Shown here one piece after another: positions 11,280 through 23,046 of a stretch of 64,000 nucleotides of DNA (position 1 is the stretch's first letter; the number at the start of each line of letters is the position of its first letter). The notes beneath the pieces were generated by a model. That model was not told the origin of the DNA and did not search any database. It saw only the letters and a program-made list of their open reading frames with translations. Both the position numbers and the translations under genes were made by a program. Source of the DNA: Bettongia penicillata ogilbyi. Taxonomy: Eukaryota > Chordata > Mammalia > Diprotodontia > Potoroidae. The DNA lies in assembly GCA_023548195.1 (NCBI GenBank), contig JAJHZJ010000013.1, forward strand, positions 2,737,001 through 2,801,000, read 5' to 3'.

Positions 11280-11681
11280 TTATGATCCGGCTAGAAAGAA
11301 AGCATAATGATGAAGAAAATTATGTTTTTCAATAACACAGGCTTTTACAGTACCAAGTCCTTCCACAAAGGAGGCAATAAAACGAACTCTGACCACTTTA
11401 ACAGATGGTGTAATGGCTGAGCTCGCAGATGCAGCCTTTTTGAAAGTACCAAGTTCATATTCTTTGACTGAGGGTTCAGGAGCAAGCCGAACCTTCAAGC
11501 ATAATTTAGAAGAGATTACGTGTGGCCATACAAGCAAGCTGAGTGTTCCCTCCCTGGGTTCAGGCGCTTGGAAAGATGGGCTGGAGTAATGAGATTTAAT
11601 GAGTTTCACTTTGCTAATGCAACAAATAAAGGAGGAGTTGAAATGCGAACTACAGGCGTCAAACCATTTCCAATACACCAA
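11280..11681 (-). other. Unrecognised 133-codon open frame
   Basis: This is the longest open frame in the window outside recognised repeats. I do not recognise the product. The translation is not low-complexity and includes 'KVRLAPEPSVKEYELGTFKK' and 'VRVRFIASFVEGLGTVKACV'. It ends in a TAA at the 11280 side, and the first codon counted is GTG, so no ATG start is claimed. The opposite strand is also open for about 86 codons (about 11333-11590, ending TAA), preceded by an 'acag' that could act as a splice acceptor. So if it is an exon or retrocopy, its strand is uncertain. There is no poly-A tail or flanking duplication that would show a processed copy. It could equally be chance or part of an old, unrecognised repeat. 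Confidence 0.3.
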
Positions 11682-11689
11682 TTATAAAA

Positions 11690-12700
11690 AGAAACACTAT
11701 CATATGTGGTAGGAAAGTAGATGGAAGGGTATGCTTTCTTGAGTCTCAGAAAACATTCATTGGCAACTGACAGTTGTTTCCCATCGGATGTTAAATGTGA
11801 ATAATTTCAAAAACATCATGAAATTATATAAGAGCCTAAAACCACATAAATCCTAAATAAATTAGGTTAAAGCAAAGAATTTGATTTTTGAAGGCTTTTT
11901 TTTTTATCTATCACCTTCTTGGATGACCATAATGTTTTGATTACTATTAAATACTCAAATGCATCTATATGGTGATTCAGGAATTCCCTACAGCAATCCA
12001 GATTAGCACCATCCATGTTTGCCCCCTCTGTTCTCATCTATATTCTCCCAAGTTTGTTACTGCGGATCCACCCCACATGCTGAAGGAATGTCTATCCTTT
12101 TTTCTTTCGATACCACAATGGTACCGGGGGATCTCTGGCACTCCCTGTCATCTCTCACTCTTTTGACATGTAAGCATTTCCTAGTGACATCCATTACTCC
12201 AGTTCCTCTTTGGAGTTCTTCGTTGGTTATATGTTTCAGACTGCTTATCTCTACCATGCACCTTTCCACTGCCCTCTGGGATACTCATTTTCAGTTCTTT
12301 AGAGAAAGTGGTATTCTTTCTTAATAATCATTGCGTCTACTGCCTCCAAACAAAACTTGATTACTCTTAAGAAATAAATTGGACTTACGTGTCTGCATAA
12401 TCACTTCCATCCATCTATCTATCTGTTTATTCAAACATTTACTGAGTATTTTCAAATAGCAAAACCTGTGTGATTTGAAAGTGATTTTTGAAATACCTAG
12501 AATTCTTCATAGATTTTCCAGAAATTTTAGAAGCTTCTGAGCAGCATGTAATATTATATCCAGTAATATTATCTGAAGCTGATCCTTTTAAATGCCTTAT
12601 TAGTTGACTCTAGATAGGTCACGTGAAGTCACAGGGTCATTCTCTCTGGTATCTGTGATAATTGGTTGAAGATATTAATACTGACGGTTATATAATGCTT
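11690..12700. other. No supported gene
   Basis: 12019-12324 has an open frame of 101 codons, rich in serine, leucine and threonine. It reads more like a T-rich old repeat than a gene. Nothing else is recognised. Confidence 0.4.
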
Positions 12701-12925
12701 TAAAGTTTCATCTTGCTCTAGCAGGAATGAAGGATAACTGGTGGACAACCCATGTGCTCCACTGGCTTCTATACAGTGTAAAGAGAACTAGAGGAATATC
12801 CACCCCGACATGTTGGGTGGGCCTCTTGGGAAGGCTAGGAGATCATGGACAAGAGACTTACAAGATGGGCAGGTATGGATGGGTCAAGAACAGCACTGTT
12901 AGAGATAGGAGCAAAGTTTAAAGTT
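12701..12925 (+). repeat. Unclassified dispersed repeat
   Basis: 'cttacaagatgggcaggtat' followed by 'ggatgggt' is similar to 31740-31790 ('gtatacaagatgcccaagtg', 'tgggtgggtt'). The two therefore look like diverged copies of one family that I cannot name. Confidence 0.4.
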
Positions 12926-12929
12926 TGCA

Positions 12930-13122
12930 GAATGTTTAACACAGAATACTGAATGAGTGTAATTACAACTTATGAAGTTGATGCTACAACTATTCTCTCC
13001 TCATTTTATAGAGGAGGAATCTGAGGCGCAGAAAGGGTAAATGACCCACAGTGTCAAAGGCAGAACTTGAACCCAGGTCTTCCTTAATCCATCACTTTAT
13101 CCATTATACTACATTTCTTTGC
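12930..13122 (-). mobile_element. MIR-type SINE
   Basis: Reverse CORE-SINE: 'ctcctcattttatagaggag', 'aatctgaggcgcagaaaggg', 'cttgaacccaggtcttcctt'. The tRNA-like head is reduced to 'atccattatactaca'. Confidence 0.65.
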
Positions 13123-13477
13123 CTGAAACTGTGACTCTGCAACTAATACCTTTCCATGGAGTCCTTTCTTCTCGTGGGCTTCTCACCCAGTGGGGAAACT
13201 AGCATGAAAGGAGTATACCACCATTTCTCTCCTTGTCTAATCCTTTGGAGCTTAAGTACTGATACATGGATAAGTCATCAGTTACTATGTCTTGAATCTT
13301 TTTCTGACCTCAATGTAACTAAAAGGCTTTGGATATGGTGTAATTAAAATAAAGCTTCTGTTAGAGTCTAGCAGTTGGTTTTAATGCTTTTTATTACTTA
13401 TTCTGAAGCCTTGGATATTCTAAGTACTTGTTTTGATGCTTACAGTAATTGACCTGACTTCCTTCTTTCATTACAGA

Positions 13478-13870
13478 GCAGTGGGATGTATGGTGTTCTT
13501 ACTTGTAAGATCTAGGCTCTTATTTTGGCTCAGTCACTTATAAGTTGTGTGATCTTAGTGAAAACACAGAGTCAAAGGACTTTATCAGTGGAAGGGAAGT
13601 GAGAGGTTATCTAGTCCAATACCATCAATCTAAGAATGTTGAAATGAAGACTCAGACAGATCTTCCACACAACCAGCAGGGCCTGGAGTCAAACTCTGGT
13701 CTTCTGATACTAAAACAAGTCACACTTAATTGATCCCTTTTGTAAAATGAGGTTAGGCACAAAATATCCTGTTCCTAGTGGATTTTCATACAGATTTAAT
13801 GAGGTAACATATGCAAAATACCATGCAAACGATAAAGTGCTATCCAAGCCCAAGCTATTAACAGTAACAT
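13478..13870 (+). mobile_element. MIR-type SINE interrupted by an old repeat
   Basis: The 5' half includes 'ataagttgtgtgatcttagt'. The 3' half from about 13695 includes 'cccttttgtaaaatgaggtt' and 'ttaatgaggtaacatatgca'. Between them, 13563-13692 is an insertion with the block 'gaggttatctagtccaatac', an ancient interspersed repeat also seen diverged near 2860, 17190, 31900 and 59800. Confidence 0.5.
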
Positions 13871-15005
13871 TTTAGTAAAGCTAGCTCAATCTGATTTATC
13901 CTTAATTTATTAGTAATGGAAAAAATACTAAAATTACTTGAGTATTCTATTCAATTACTTGTCTTTTCTGGAGTAGCTAAAATGGCATGCTTGTATATTG
14001 ACTTTTTCTCCATTAAACTTTGTATTCCATTAGTAAAAATAAGTTTTGGCATCATCCATTTCTCATTTATGTTCATCACCAAACTAACATGAAATTTGGC
14101 ATCAGTTCAGCAAAGATGTATTCATTTAATTATTTATGTTTCAGTGTGTAACACATTCCTAGTATTTACAACCTTTGGGCCTACAGACAGCAATATAAGA
14201 CATAAAAAAATGAATCACACTTTATAAAGAAAAAAATTCCTACTATTATCCAAAATGTCTTTCTAATTAAAGTCCAATAAAGCTCAGAGAATGTATGATG
14301 AGAAGACTTACAAAATTAGAACACCAGTTGGAAAAGACTAAGACTGAGAGGAGATAAAAGCACAATTTCTAAAGCTATGAAGGCCTAAATGGTTTGACTA
14401 TGGATGTGTTTGCTAAATTATAGAATGCTATGATGGCAGGCCATTCACTAAAGTTTGAAGAAGATAGTTTTGGTACCTGCACCCTGTTCCCACAACTACT
14501 TTTTTACTTTAAATGACAGTAGAAAATGTGGAATATAATAACCTTAAAGGGAAAAAACAGTTTGAAAATATAATCTGTTTCAAGAAAGATTCTACAGATA
14601 TAGATAAGTTTGCTTTCTCTTTATATCCATTTCTATAATTTAATTATGTTTTTGTCTTGTTGCCATAGTTCAGCTTTCTAGCACTGTGACAAATAGCAAA
14701 TTCCTTTACTTCTTCATTTACTAGAAAAGCTATAGTGTTTCACTGGTGCAGATAATCACTTTTAGTTTTAGATGTGCATATTAAATATATGCATATTAAG
14801 TTAAAATTAAATAGGTATATTAAAGAAAGGGCCTTCCACACTTTGGTTTCCTAGGATATTTAACACCAGTGCTACACTTTATCAAAGCATTTATTGATAT
14901 GATCATGTCATATGAATTTTCCTATTATTAATTGCTTATTGTTTTTCTAATCTTGAACCATACTTTCATTTAAGATATAAATTGAACCTGATGAATGATC
15001 ACCAA
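13871..15005. other. Unique sequence, no feature recognised
   Basis: AT-rich sequence with short imperfect local duplications ('atatgcatatta' near 14780). No gene or recognised repeat. Confidence 0.5.
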
Positions 15006-15220
15006 ATAATAATAATGACAGTCAACATTTACATAACACTATTTGCCAGGCATTGTGCTAAGCACTTTACAATTACTATCTCATTTAAATTTCACAACTT
15101 TGGGAGGTAGATGTTACTATTATCCCCATTTAATTGATGAGGAAACTGAGGCAAATAGAAGTTAAATCACTTGCTAAGGGTCACAGAGCTCATAAGTGTC
15201 TGAGGCCAAATTTGAACTCA

Positions 15221-15983
15221 AATATGAATTTTTCACTTCCTTTTTTTTAATAAGTTAATTTATTTTTAGTTTTCAACGTTCACTTCCATAAGTTTAAAAT
15301 TTTCTCCCCCTCTCTATCCTCCTTCCTCAAGATGGCTTGCAATCTGATAAAGGCTCTACATATACATTCCTATTAAACATATGGTCACATTAGTCATGTT
15401 GTAGAGAAGAATTAGGACAAATGGGAGGAACAATGAGAAAGAAAAAAAAGCAAAACAAAACAGTCTGCTTTGTTCTCTATTCAGACTCCATCGTTCTTTT
15501 TCTGCATGTGCACAGCATTTTCCATCAAGTCCTTTGGAACAGTTTTAGGTTCTTGCATTGCTGAGAAGAGCTAAGTCTATCCAAATCAGCCCTCATGCAA
15601 TGTGTACAATGTTCTCCTGGTTCTCCTCAATTCATGCAGAATTAGTTCACATAAGTCCAGGTTTTCCTGAAATCTGCCTGTTCTTCATTTCTTATATCAC
15701 AATAGTATTCCATTACACTCATATACCACAACTTATTCAACCATTCCCCAACTGATGGACATACCCTCAATTTCCAGTTCGTGGCCACCACAAAAAGAGC
15801 TGTTATAAATATTTTTGTACACGTGGTTCCTTTTCCCATTTTTATTTTCCCTTTGGGATACAGCCTTAGCAGTGGTGTTGCTGGGTCAAAGGGTATGCAC
15901 ATTTTTGTAGCCCTTTGGGCATAGTTCCAAATTGTTCTCCAGAATGGCTGGATCATTTCACAACTCCACCAACACTGAGTTAG
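15221..15983 (-). mobile_element. 5'-truncated LINE-1 inserted in a SINE
   Basis: The minus-strand L1 3' end carries an A-rich tail (plus-strand T run at 15241-15248) and 'gtgttgctgggtcaaagggt' and 'ccaaattgttctccagaatg' of ORF2. Target duplication 'ttgaactca' lies at 15212-15220 and 15984-15992. About 20 bases lie between the A tail and the duplication ('aatatgaatttttcacttcc' on plus), either an extended tail or a short transduced piece. Confidence 0.8.
15642..15956 (-). pseudogene. LINE-1 ORF2 C-terminal remnant
   Basis: A 104-codon open frame reads through the ORF2 C-terminal end: 'FDPATPLLRLYPKG', 'CTKIFITALFVVATNWKLRV', 'MEYYCDIRNEEQADFRKTW'. It agrees with the remnants at 6815-7069 and 58992-59180 and is the best preserved of the three. 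The polymerase and endonuclease regions were lost by 5' truncation, so it is non-functional. Confidence 0.8.
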
Positions 15984-16189
15984 TTGAACTCAGGTCTTCT
16001 TGACTCAGTGCTGTAGCCACTATCCCACCTAGCTATCTCATCTGAATATGTTGCTGCAGTCTCTTTGTTAAGAGTTTATTAAAAACTTAGCATCGATATA
16101 CATGAATGAAATTGGTCTTCAATTTCTTTTGCTTTATATTATTTATTATTGGAGTCTCTGTCTTGTTTGCTCATTTGATCTAATATTTT

Positions 16190-16640
16190 TTCTCATCTCC
16201 ACTCCCTTCTCTCCTGACATTGCTGCCACCTTGGTATATACTCATCACCTCATGCCTGCTGCAATTAGTTGATCTCCCTGATTCAAATATCTCCCTATTA
16301 TAGTCTATCCTCCATTCAGCTGCCAAGGAGATCTTCCTAAAGCGCAGTATGACCACATCATACATGTTGGTCGATAAACTTCAGTGGTTAGACTATTACC
16401 TGCAAGACTGAACAGAAATTTCTGGTTAGCTTTAAAAGACATTCATAACATGACTCCTTCCTACCTCTCCAGTCTTCCAACACTTCACTCTTCCCGAAGA
16501 CTATTATGATCTAGCCTCATTGACTTGCTATTCCTTGTGATAATTCAATATGATACTTCAATGCCCAACTCTATGCCTTTAGGATCCTATATCCCAAATA
16601 CCTCTCAAACACCTGTGACTATGAAATATGGTGTGATATA
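16190..16640 (+). mobile_element. L2 LINE, ORF2 3' region
   Basis: Blocks in L2 order: 'ctcatcacctcatgcctgct', 'tcctccattcagctgccaag', 'gagatcttcctaaagcgcag', 'actccttcctacctctccag'. Diverged and frame-broken. Confidence 0.7.
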
Positions 16641-18230
16641 GAAAATGATCTATGAACATCTGACTATTTTCTTAGGTTTCTCTCAAAGATACTTTTGAGA
16701 GGTACAAAGTTCTCATGCTTTACAGAGATGAGAAAACATTCAGGAACATAGGTTAGCATTTGTTGATGTCTTCTATTTTGTAATTTTTTTCCTTTAGTTA
16801 AAAAGCATTACTTGTAATGTTTTTCATTATTTTGGAATCTTCTCCTTGAGGTACCTTGAAAACCATCAGATTCCTAAGTGCTTTAACAACAGTGTGACCA
16901 TTGGAAGATTTTTTTCTATATGTATTTAATTAGATCCAGCTGCTTTTATCAATTTCATTTTACAATATTCTAGTCATTTCTTCACACAATACATCTGAAG
17001 TGAGATGCTAAAGTCTAAATGTGATGGTCCCATTATCATCGATAATATAGGTCTTTACATAAATGCTACATATTGTTCTACTTTGTGTTATTTTTCATGT
17101 TTTATTTCTTCAAGTTTAAATTACAGATAGTTTCAGAATTTTCTAAATTAGTTGGTTTTCACGTTAGTCTGTACATTTGCTTGCATTACAGAATGATAGA
17201 TAGGTTTGGAACTGGAAGGACCTTCAGAAGTTTTCCAAATGAACCTGCTAATTTTACAGATGAAGAAACTGGTCAAAAGAGATTAAATGGCTTGAACAAT
17301 GTCAAATGGCAAAGCTGAGATTAAAATCCAGTTCTGAATCTAATGTTTTGTTTGCCCATGTTTTGTTTTCCTTCCTAATGTAACATACTATCTCTTTGAC
17401 AGCTTTTCAAAGTGAAGCTGTATAATTTATTGCAATCTTCTGTCATCCTTATCTGCAATGTTTAATATGATTTTGTATGCTAAACTAGTACTGCGCTAGG
17501 CTGCTATGTTTTTCTGTTGGGCAAAAGAGAAGAATTTTTTGCTGAATAAGGTGGTTTCTGAGGTTTTGGCCTCCTCACTGGGCCAACTATTTTGAACAGG
17601 TTAAGCCAGAATGGCAATATACTGTGTAGAGTCCTTGGGTGGAGATCAACAGAGAGAAACAGAAATGATCCCATCATGAACGCTGAACACACACTATAAA
17701 CTGCCAGGACAGAAGGAGGAAACAGATAAGGAATTCAGGAAAAAGAGTAAAAAAGCCTGATCCAAAGGTATGATATTATAATTATTAAAACATCTAAAGC
17801 AGAGTAACTAATAAAGTTCTACCTTACTTTAATGATTATTTCATTTTTTAAATGATGGGCAAAATGACAAAGAGAACTACTACTTCAGAGTTAATTCTAA
17901 ACATTAAAAAGAAACTAGCTGCTGCAGTAGAAATGAGAACATTATAGATAAATTACTGTTCCAATTTAGAATGTGTGACTAAGGAGAGGGAATGATATCC
18001 CAAAATAATCTGGCAGATACATTATATTTTAGGGAGAGTAGATTTTTAGAGGGTTTGAAGAAGGGATAGGTAAGGTCCCTTGAACTAAAGGGTTCTTAAG
18101 GAAGTTAAGCCAGAGAAGATGGGGAGTGACCAAGAATATAATCTTAAGACAAAGAGAAACAACTCCAAGGAGGAATAATAAGGGAGATTTGTCTAAAGAT
18201 ACCAATATGGATTACAGAGGGAACTCAATG
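16641..18230. other. Mostly unique sequence
   Basis: 17190-17345 has an old interspersed-repeat fragment ('tttggaactggaaggacctt', 'acagatgaagaaactggtca'). The rest shows no gene or known repeat. Confidence 0.45.
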
Positions 18231-18246
18231 GACAGTACAGATTTTT
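18231..18246. repeat. Target-site duplication of HAL1-A, left
   Basis: 'gacagtacagattttt' here and at 21054-21069 flank HAL1-A exactly. The T-rich end merges with the element's poly-T (poly-A on minus). Confidence 0.85.
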
Positions 18247-19292
18247 TTAAAATATAAATTTATTTATTTAACTTTTTACATTCATTTTCACAAAATATTG
18301 GGTTCCAAATTTTCTCCCCATTTATCCCCTCCCCCCACCCCAATACACCAAGCATTCTAATTTTCCCTATCACCAATCTGCCCTCTCTTCTATCACCCCT
18401 CCCTTCTCTTGTCCCCTATCTTCTCTTTTGTCCTGTAGGGCCAGATGACTTTCTATTCCCCATTAATTGTATTGCTTATTTCCTAGTAGCAAGAACAATA
18501 CTAAACAGTTGTTCCTAAAACTCTAAGTTCCAACTTCACCCCATCCCTCCCTCCCCACACATTCCCTTTGGGAAGGCAGGCAATTCAATATAGGCCATAT
18601 CTGTGTAGTTTTGCAAATGACTTCGATAACAGTCGTGTTGTGTAAGACTAACTGTATTTCCCTCCATTCTATCCTGCCCCCTGTTGTTTCTATTCTGTCT
18701 TTTGATCCAGTCCCTCCCCGAGTGTTGACTTCAAATTGCTCCCTCCTCCTGTTGCCCTCCCTTCCATCATCCCCCCACGCCTGCTTATCTCCTTCTTCCC
18801 CATTTTCCTGTATTATAAGATAGGTTTTCATACCAGAATGAGTGTGCATTTTATTCCTTCCTTTAGTCAAATGTGATGAGGGTAACTTCTTGTTTTTTTC
18901 TCAGCTCTCCTGTTTCCCTGCACTAAAAAGTCTCCTGCTTGCCTCTTGAATGAGAGATAATTTACCCATTCCATTTCACCCTCTCTCCTCCCACTACATT
19001 TCTCTCTCACTGTTTACCTTAATGTCTTTTAAGATATGGTCCCATCCTATTCAATTCACTCTGTGCTCTCTGTCTCTGTATGTGCGTGCATGTGTGTATG
19101 TGTGTGCATCCACAGGTGTACATGAGTGTGTGCATAGGTGCATGTGTATGTGTGTATGGTCGCACCAACTACCCAGATACTGAAAAGTTTTAAGAGTTAC
19201 AAATATTGTCTTTCCATGTAGGAATGTAAACAGTTCACCTTTGGTAAGTCCCTTATGACTTCCCTTTGCTGTTTACTTTTTCATGCTTCTTC

Positions 19293-20393
19293 TCATTCTT
19301 GTGTTTGAAAGTCAAATTTTCTTTTCAGCTCTGGTCTTTTCATCAAGAATGCTTGAAAGTCCTCTGTTTCATTGAAAGACCATATTTTCCCCTGAAGTAT
19401 TATACTCAGTTTAGCTGGGCAGGTGATTCTTGGTTTGAGTCCTAGTTCCTTTGACTTCTGGAATATCCTATTCCACGCCCTTCAATCCCTTAATGTAGAA
19501 GCTGCTAGATCTTATGCTATCCTGATTGTATTTCCACAATACTGGAATTGTTTCTTTCTAGCTGCTTGCAATATTTTCTCCTTGACCTGGGAATTCTGGA
19601 ATTTGGCCACAATGTTCCTAGGAGTTTGTCTTTTTGGATCTCTTTCAGGAGGTGATCGATGGATTCCTTCAATACTTATTTTGCCCTCTGGTTCTAGAAT
19701 CTCAGGGCAGTTTTCCTTGATAATTTCATGCAAGATGATGTCTAGGCTCTTTTTTTGATCATGGCTTTCAGGTAGTCCCATAATTTTTAAATTGTCTCTC
19801 CTGGATCTATTTTCCAGGTCAGTTGTTTTTCCCATGAGATATTTCACATTATCTTCCATTTTTTCATTCTTTTGGTTTTGTTTTGTGATTTCTTGGTTTC
19901 TCAGAAAGTCATTAGCCTCCATCTGTTCCATTCTAATTTTGAGAGAACTATTTTCTTCAGTGAGCTTTTGAACTTCCTTTTCCATTTGGCTAATTCTACT
20001 TTTGAAAGCATTCTTCTCCTCATTGGCTTTTTGAACCTCTTTTGCCAAATGAGTGAGCCTATTTCTCAAGATGTTATTTTCTTCAGCATTTTTTTGGGTC
20101 TCCTTTAGCAAGGTATTGACCTGCTTTTCATGCTTTTCTTGCATCTCTCTCATTTCTCTTCCCCGTTTTTCCTCCACCTGTCTAACTTGTTTTTCAAAAT
20201 CCTTTTTGAGCTCTTCCATGGCCTGAGCCCATTGGATAACTATTTCGGATGTTTGGGATACAGAGGCCTTGACTTCTATGTCTTTCCCTGATGGTAAGCA
20301 TTGTTCCTCCTCATCAGAAATGAAAGGAGGAAACATCTGTTCACCAAGAAAACAGCCTTCTATGGTCTTATTTTTCTTCCCTTTTCTGGGCAT
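19293..20393 (-). pseudogene. HAL1-A ORF1 (RNA-binding L1 ORF1-like protein), inactivated
   Basis: The ATG at 20393 opens a frame beginning 'MPRKGKKNKTIEG', then an acidic stretch with 'SDEEEQCLPSGKD', a long coiled coil from 'AQAMEELKKDFEKQVRQ', the RRM start 'NRSRRDNLKIMGLPESHDQK' and the C-terminal domain. The frame is cut by a TAA right after 'QYCGNTIRIA', where HAL1-B reads on as 'RITQDLAASTL'. A second stop (TGA) replaces the R of 'LRDRRAW' shortly after. The original stop aligns at 19295-19293. The product, if made, would lack the C-terminal RNA-binding domain. Both coiled-coil RhxxhE-type motifs (RISQME, RMEQME) are still present. An upstream in-frame GTG at 20432 was not taken as the start. 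Confidence 0.85.
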
Positions 20394-20517
20394 TTCCCTG
20401 CCAGTTACTTGACTTCTCAGATTCCTCTCCACCCCTGCCTAGATCCTCCCAGCTAGTGCTTGGGGTCTGAGATTCAAATGCTGCTCCCCAGCCTCAGGGC
20501 TTTCAGTGGTGGGCGTG

Positions 20518-20565
20518 GCTGCTATTCAATGTGAGCTTAAATTCTGGTGCTCAGGTGGGGGCAGG
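20518..20565 (-). repeat. HAL1 5' UTR 48-bp unit, single copy
   Basis: 'gctgctattcaatgtgagct' to 'tgctcaggtgggggcagg' matches the unit that is present twice in tandem in HAL1-C (35449-35544). HAL1-A has one copy. Confidence 0.7.
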
Positions 20566-21053
20566 GCTGCCTCCCAGGCTCAGTTTCCTCAGGGGGTTTC
20601 TGCGGAGACCTTCAGTAGTGGTTGTGAGGTCCTGCATGCTCCGGGAGTCCCGGGCCGCCATTGCCTCTGCCGCTGCTGCTGCTGCTAGAGGGGGCCCTAG
20701 CCGCGGAGACACCCCGCTCCCCTCTCAGCCAATCCAGAAGTCTCTCTTACTGACCTGTAGCGCCTGTGGTTGGAGGGACCTTTGCGGCCACCGGAGATTC
20801 CGTCCCTGAAGCCTGCTCAGATCTGCTCCTCTCAGAGCCACACAGCCAGGGTTGGGTTCCACTGTCCGGTGCGTGACGGACCTTTGGTGCCAGTTTTTCA
20901 GGGCTCCCTGGAACGGAAATCTCCTCCACTGCATTGCTGAGCGGCTTGCACTGCTCTAGAATTTGTGGGGAGTTCTTTTTATAGAAAATTTATGGGCTGT
21001 GGGTTCGGAGGTAGCATATGTGAGTCTTTCTACTCCGACATCTTGGCTCCTCC

Positions 21054-21069
21054 GACAGTACAGATTTTT
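21054..21069. repeat. Target-site duplication of HAL1-A, right
   Basis: Exact 16-base match to 18231-18246. Confidence 0.85.
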
Positions 21070-21754
21070 AAAAGACATGGGATTGAGGGTAGATAGTGAA
21101 AGATGGTTGAAGAAAGTGTGTCAAAAGTTTTGTAAGGAGAGTTAGTAGCACTCAAGTTCAGAATGAGCTGAGACTGGTTATGAATGTTGAGTATTAAAAA
21201 GTTGGTTTTTTTTTAAAGCTATGATAGGGAAAAAGAGGATTACCAAACCTACCCATTGTTAGATGGGAGAAATGATCATGGAAAGAAGAGTGAAATCCGA
21301 ATTACCTAATTCCTAATTCCTCCTTCTGCTGAGAATTATCTATGAAAGGGAAAGTACACAACAAAAATGTCTAATACGATAAATAAGGGTATAATAAGAG
21401 ACAACTTCATTGCCCTGATGAGTTCAGGTTACCAGGTCCAGGATCCTGAAAAGAATGTTGGATGTGTGCCTGATAAGCAAATGTCACTGACCTCAGAAAG
21501 ATTCTAGCGACTGGGAGAGGCACCACAAGTACTGGACAAGGGCAAATATTGTCCCAATTTGTTATACAGAGGGTATATAATAAGCACAACATTGGTAGGG
21601 GAATGTGACTTTATTTCATGGCATAATTATGTGGTCTGTAAATATCTCAAAGGGGAAGGAATGACCATGGAAGACTAAGCTTTTTTCCTTTTTAAACAAG
21701 TTTTTTGGACTAATAGAGCAGCAGAATGCTGTAGGTAAAATTTACCTTTCTTAC
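21070..21754. other. Unique sequence, no feature recognised
   Basis: No gene or recognised repeat between HAL1-A and the RTE element. Confidence 0.5.
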
Positions 21755-22146
21755 TGTTATTCTATCATTTGGTAGTGTCTGACTCTTCATGACCCCATGG
21801 ACCACAGCATGCCAGACCCTTCTACCCTTCACTATCTCCTAAAGTCTGTCCAAGCTCATGTTTGTGGCTTCTATAACATTCTACCATCTCATCTTTTGCC
21901 ATTCCCTTTTCCTTTTGCCTTCAATCTTTCCTAATATCAGTCTTTTCCAATGAGTCTTGTTTTCTCATTATGGAGCCAAAGTATCTAGGCTTCATCTTCA
22001 GTATCTGACCTTCCAGTGAATAGTTTGAATTAAGCATTGACTGATTTGATCTCCTTCCTGTCCAAGGGACTCTCAAAAATCTTTTCTAATACCACAATTC
22101 ATAACCATCAGTTCTGTGGCACTCAGCTTTCCTCATAGTTCAACTG

Positions 22147-22575
22147 TCACAGTAACATATTACTACTGGAAAAACCACAGCTCTGACTATACAGACCTTT
22201 GTCAGCAAGGTGATGTCTCTGCTTTTTAATATGCTGTTGCCATAGCTTTCTCCCCAAGGAGTGTCTTTTAATTTCATGGTTGCAATTGCTGCCTGCAGTG
22301 ATTTTTGAGCCCCCAAATATAAAACCTGATATGGTTTCCATTTCTGCCAAGAAGTGATGGGATGAGCTGCCAAGGTGTGGGGGTTTTTTGATGTTAAGCT
22401 TTAAGCCAGCCTTTACACTCTCCTCTTCCATGCTCATCCAGAGGCTTTTTACTTCACTTTTTGCCATTAGAGTAGAATCATCTACACCTCTGAAACTGAT
22501 ATTTCTCCTGGCAGCCTTAATTCTAACTTTTGATTTGTCCCGCCTGGCATTTTGCATGTTATACTCTGTATACAA
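22147..22575 (-). pseudogene. RTE/BovB reverse transcriptase remnant
   Basis: A 142-codon frame reads 'NARRDKSKVRIKAARRNISF', then a degenerate catalytic-motif region 'RGVDDSTLMAKSE' and 'KAGLKLNIKK'. In RTE/BovB polymerases this place carries the YADD box, which here is reduced to VDD. The overlapping frame at 22140-22373 continues the same protein after a frameshift: 'ILKSRDITLLTKVCIVRAVV'. At least one frameshift and loss of the catalytic tyrosine-alanine pair make it non-functional. Confidence 0.8.
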
Positions 22576-22961
22576 ATTAAATAAACAGGGTGACAGTATA
22601 CAGCTTTACTGTAGTCCTTTCTCAATCTTAAATTGATCAGTTGTTCCGTGCTCTATTCTAACAGTTGCTTTTTGACTCACATGCAGGCTCCTCAGGAAAC
22701 AAGTAAGATGATCTGGTACTTCCATCTTTGAAGACTTGCTACATTTTGTTGTGTTCCACACAGATCATAGGCTTTAGTGTAGTCAAAGAAGCAGATGCTT
22801 TTTCTTTTCTGGAACTCTCTTGCTTGCTCCATAATTCAGCAAATATTGGCTGGTCTCTAGTTCTTCTGCCTCTTTGAAATTCCAGCCTGTTCTTCTGCTA
22901 ATTCTTGATTCACATATTGCTGAAGCCCAACTTGCAGAGTCTTAACTCTGCTGGCATATGA

Positions 22962-23046
22962 AACATTCTTTGGTCATTACACTTCTTTAGGATTGAGATG
23001 TCATCTGAACATTCTTTGGCATTACACTTCTTTAGGATTGAGATGT
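22962..23046. repeat. 46-bp tandem duplication inside the RTE copy
   Basis: 'aacattctttggtcattaca' to 'ggattgagatgt' at 22962-23001 is repeated at 23008-23046 with a single-base deletion. It arose within this copy, since the RTE reading frame is doubled there. Confidence 0.85.

Larger units (their letters stand above)
15006..16040 (-). mobile_element. CORE-SINE split by an L1 insertion
   Basis: 15006-15220 holds 'taacactatttgccaggcat', 'gatgaggaaactgaggcaaa' and 'gaggccaaatttgaactca'. The head resumes at 15984 with 'ttgaactcaggtcttcttga' and 'ctatcccacctagctatctc'. The 9-base word 'ttgaactca' occurs on both sides of the intervening L1 and is its target-site duplication. Confidence 0.8.
18247..21053 (-). 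mobile_element. HAL1-A: ORF2-less L1-derived retrotransposon
   Basis: On the minus strand the 5' end is 'ggaggagccaagatgtcgga' (at 21053), followed by a GC-rich 5' UTR to 20394, one ORF1 region (20393-19293), a 3' UTR with a (TG)n tract, a purine/G-rich part and an A-rich tail at 18247. There is no ORF2 between ORF1 and the tail. A 16-base duplication bounds it, so the missing ORF2 was not lost after insertion. Length about 2.8 kb. ORF1 carries nonsense mutations, and the 5' UTR has lost many CpGs compared with HAL1-B, so this copy is older. Known family type: half-L1 (HAL1). Confidence 0.9.

Noticed and set aside
20747..20929. A conserved small frame in the HAL1 5' UTR (VEEISVPGSPEK-like in A, B and C)
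   Set aside because: The three copies share the start of the frame by common descent, but none has an ATG there (all begin at GTG), the frames diverge and end at different places, and an upstream ATG in HAL1-A lies in another frame.
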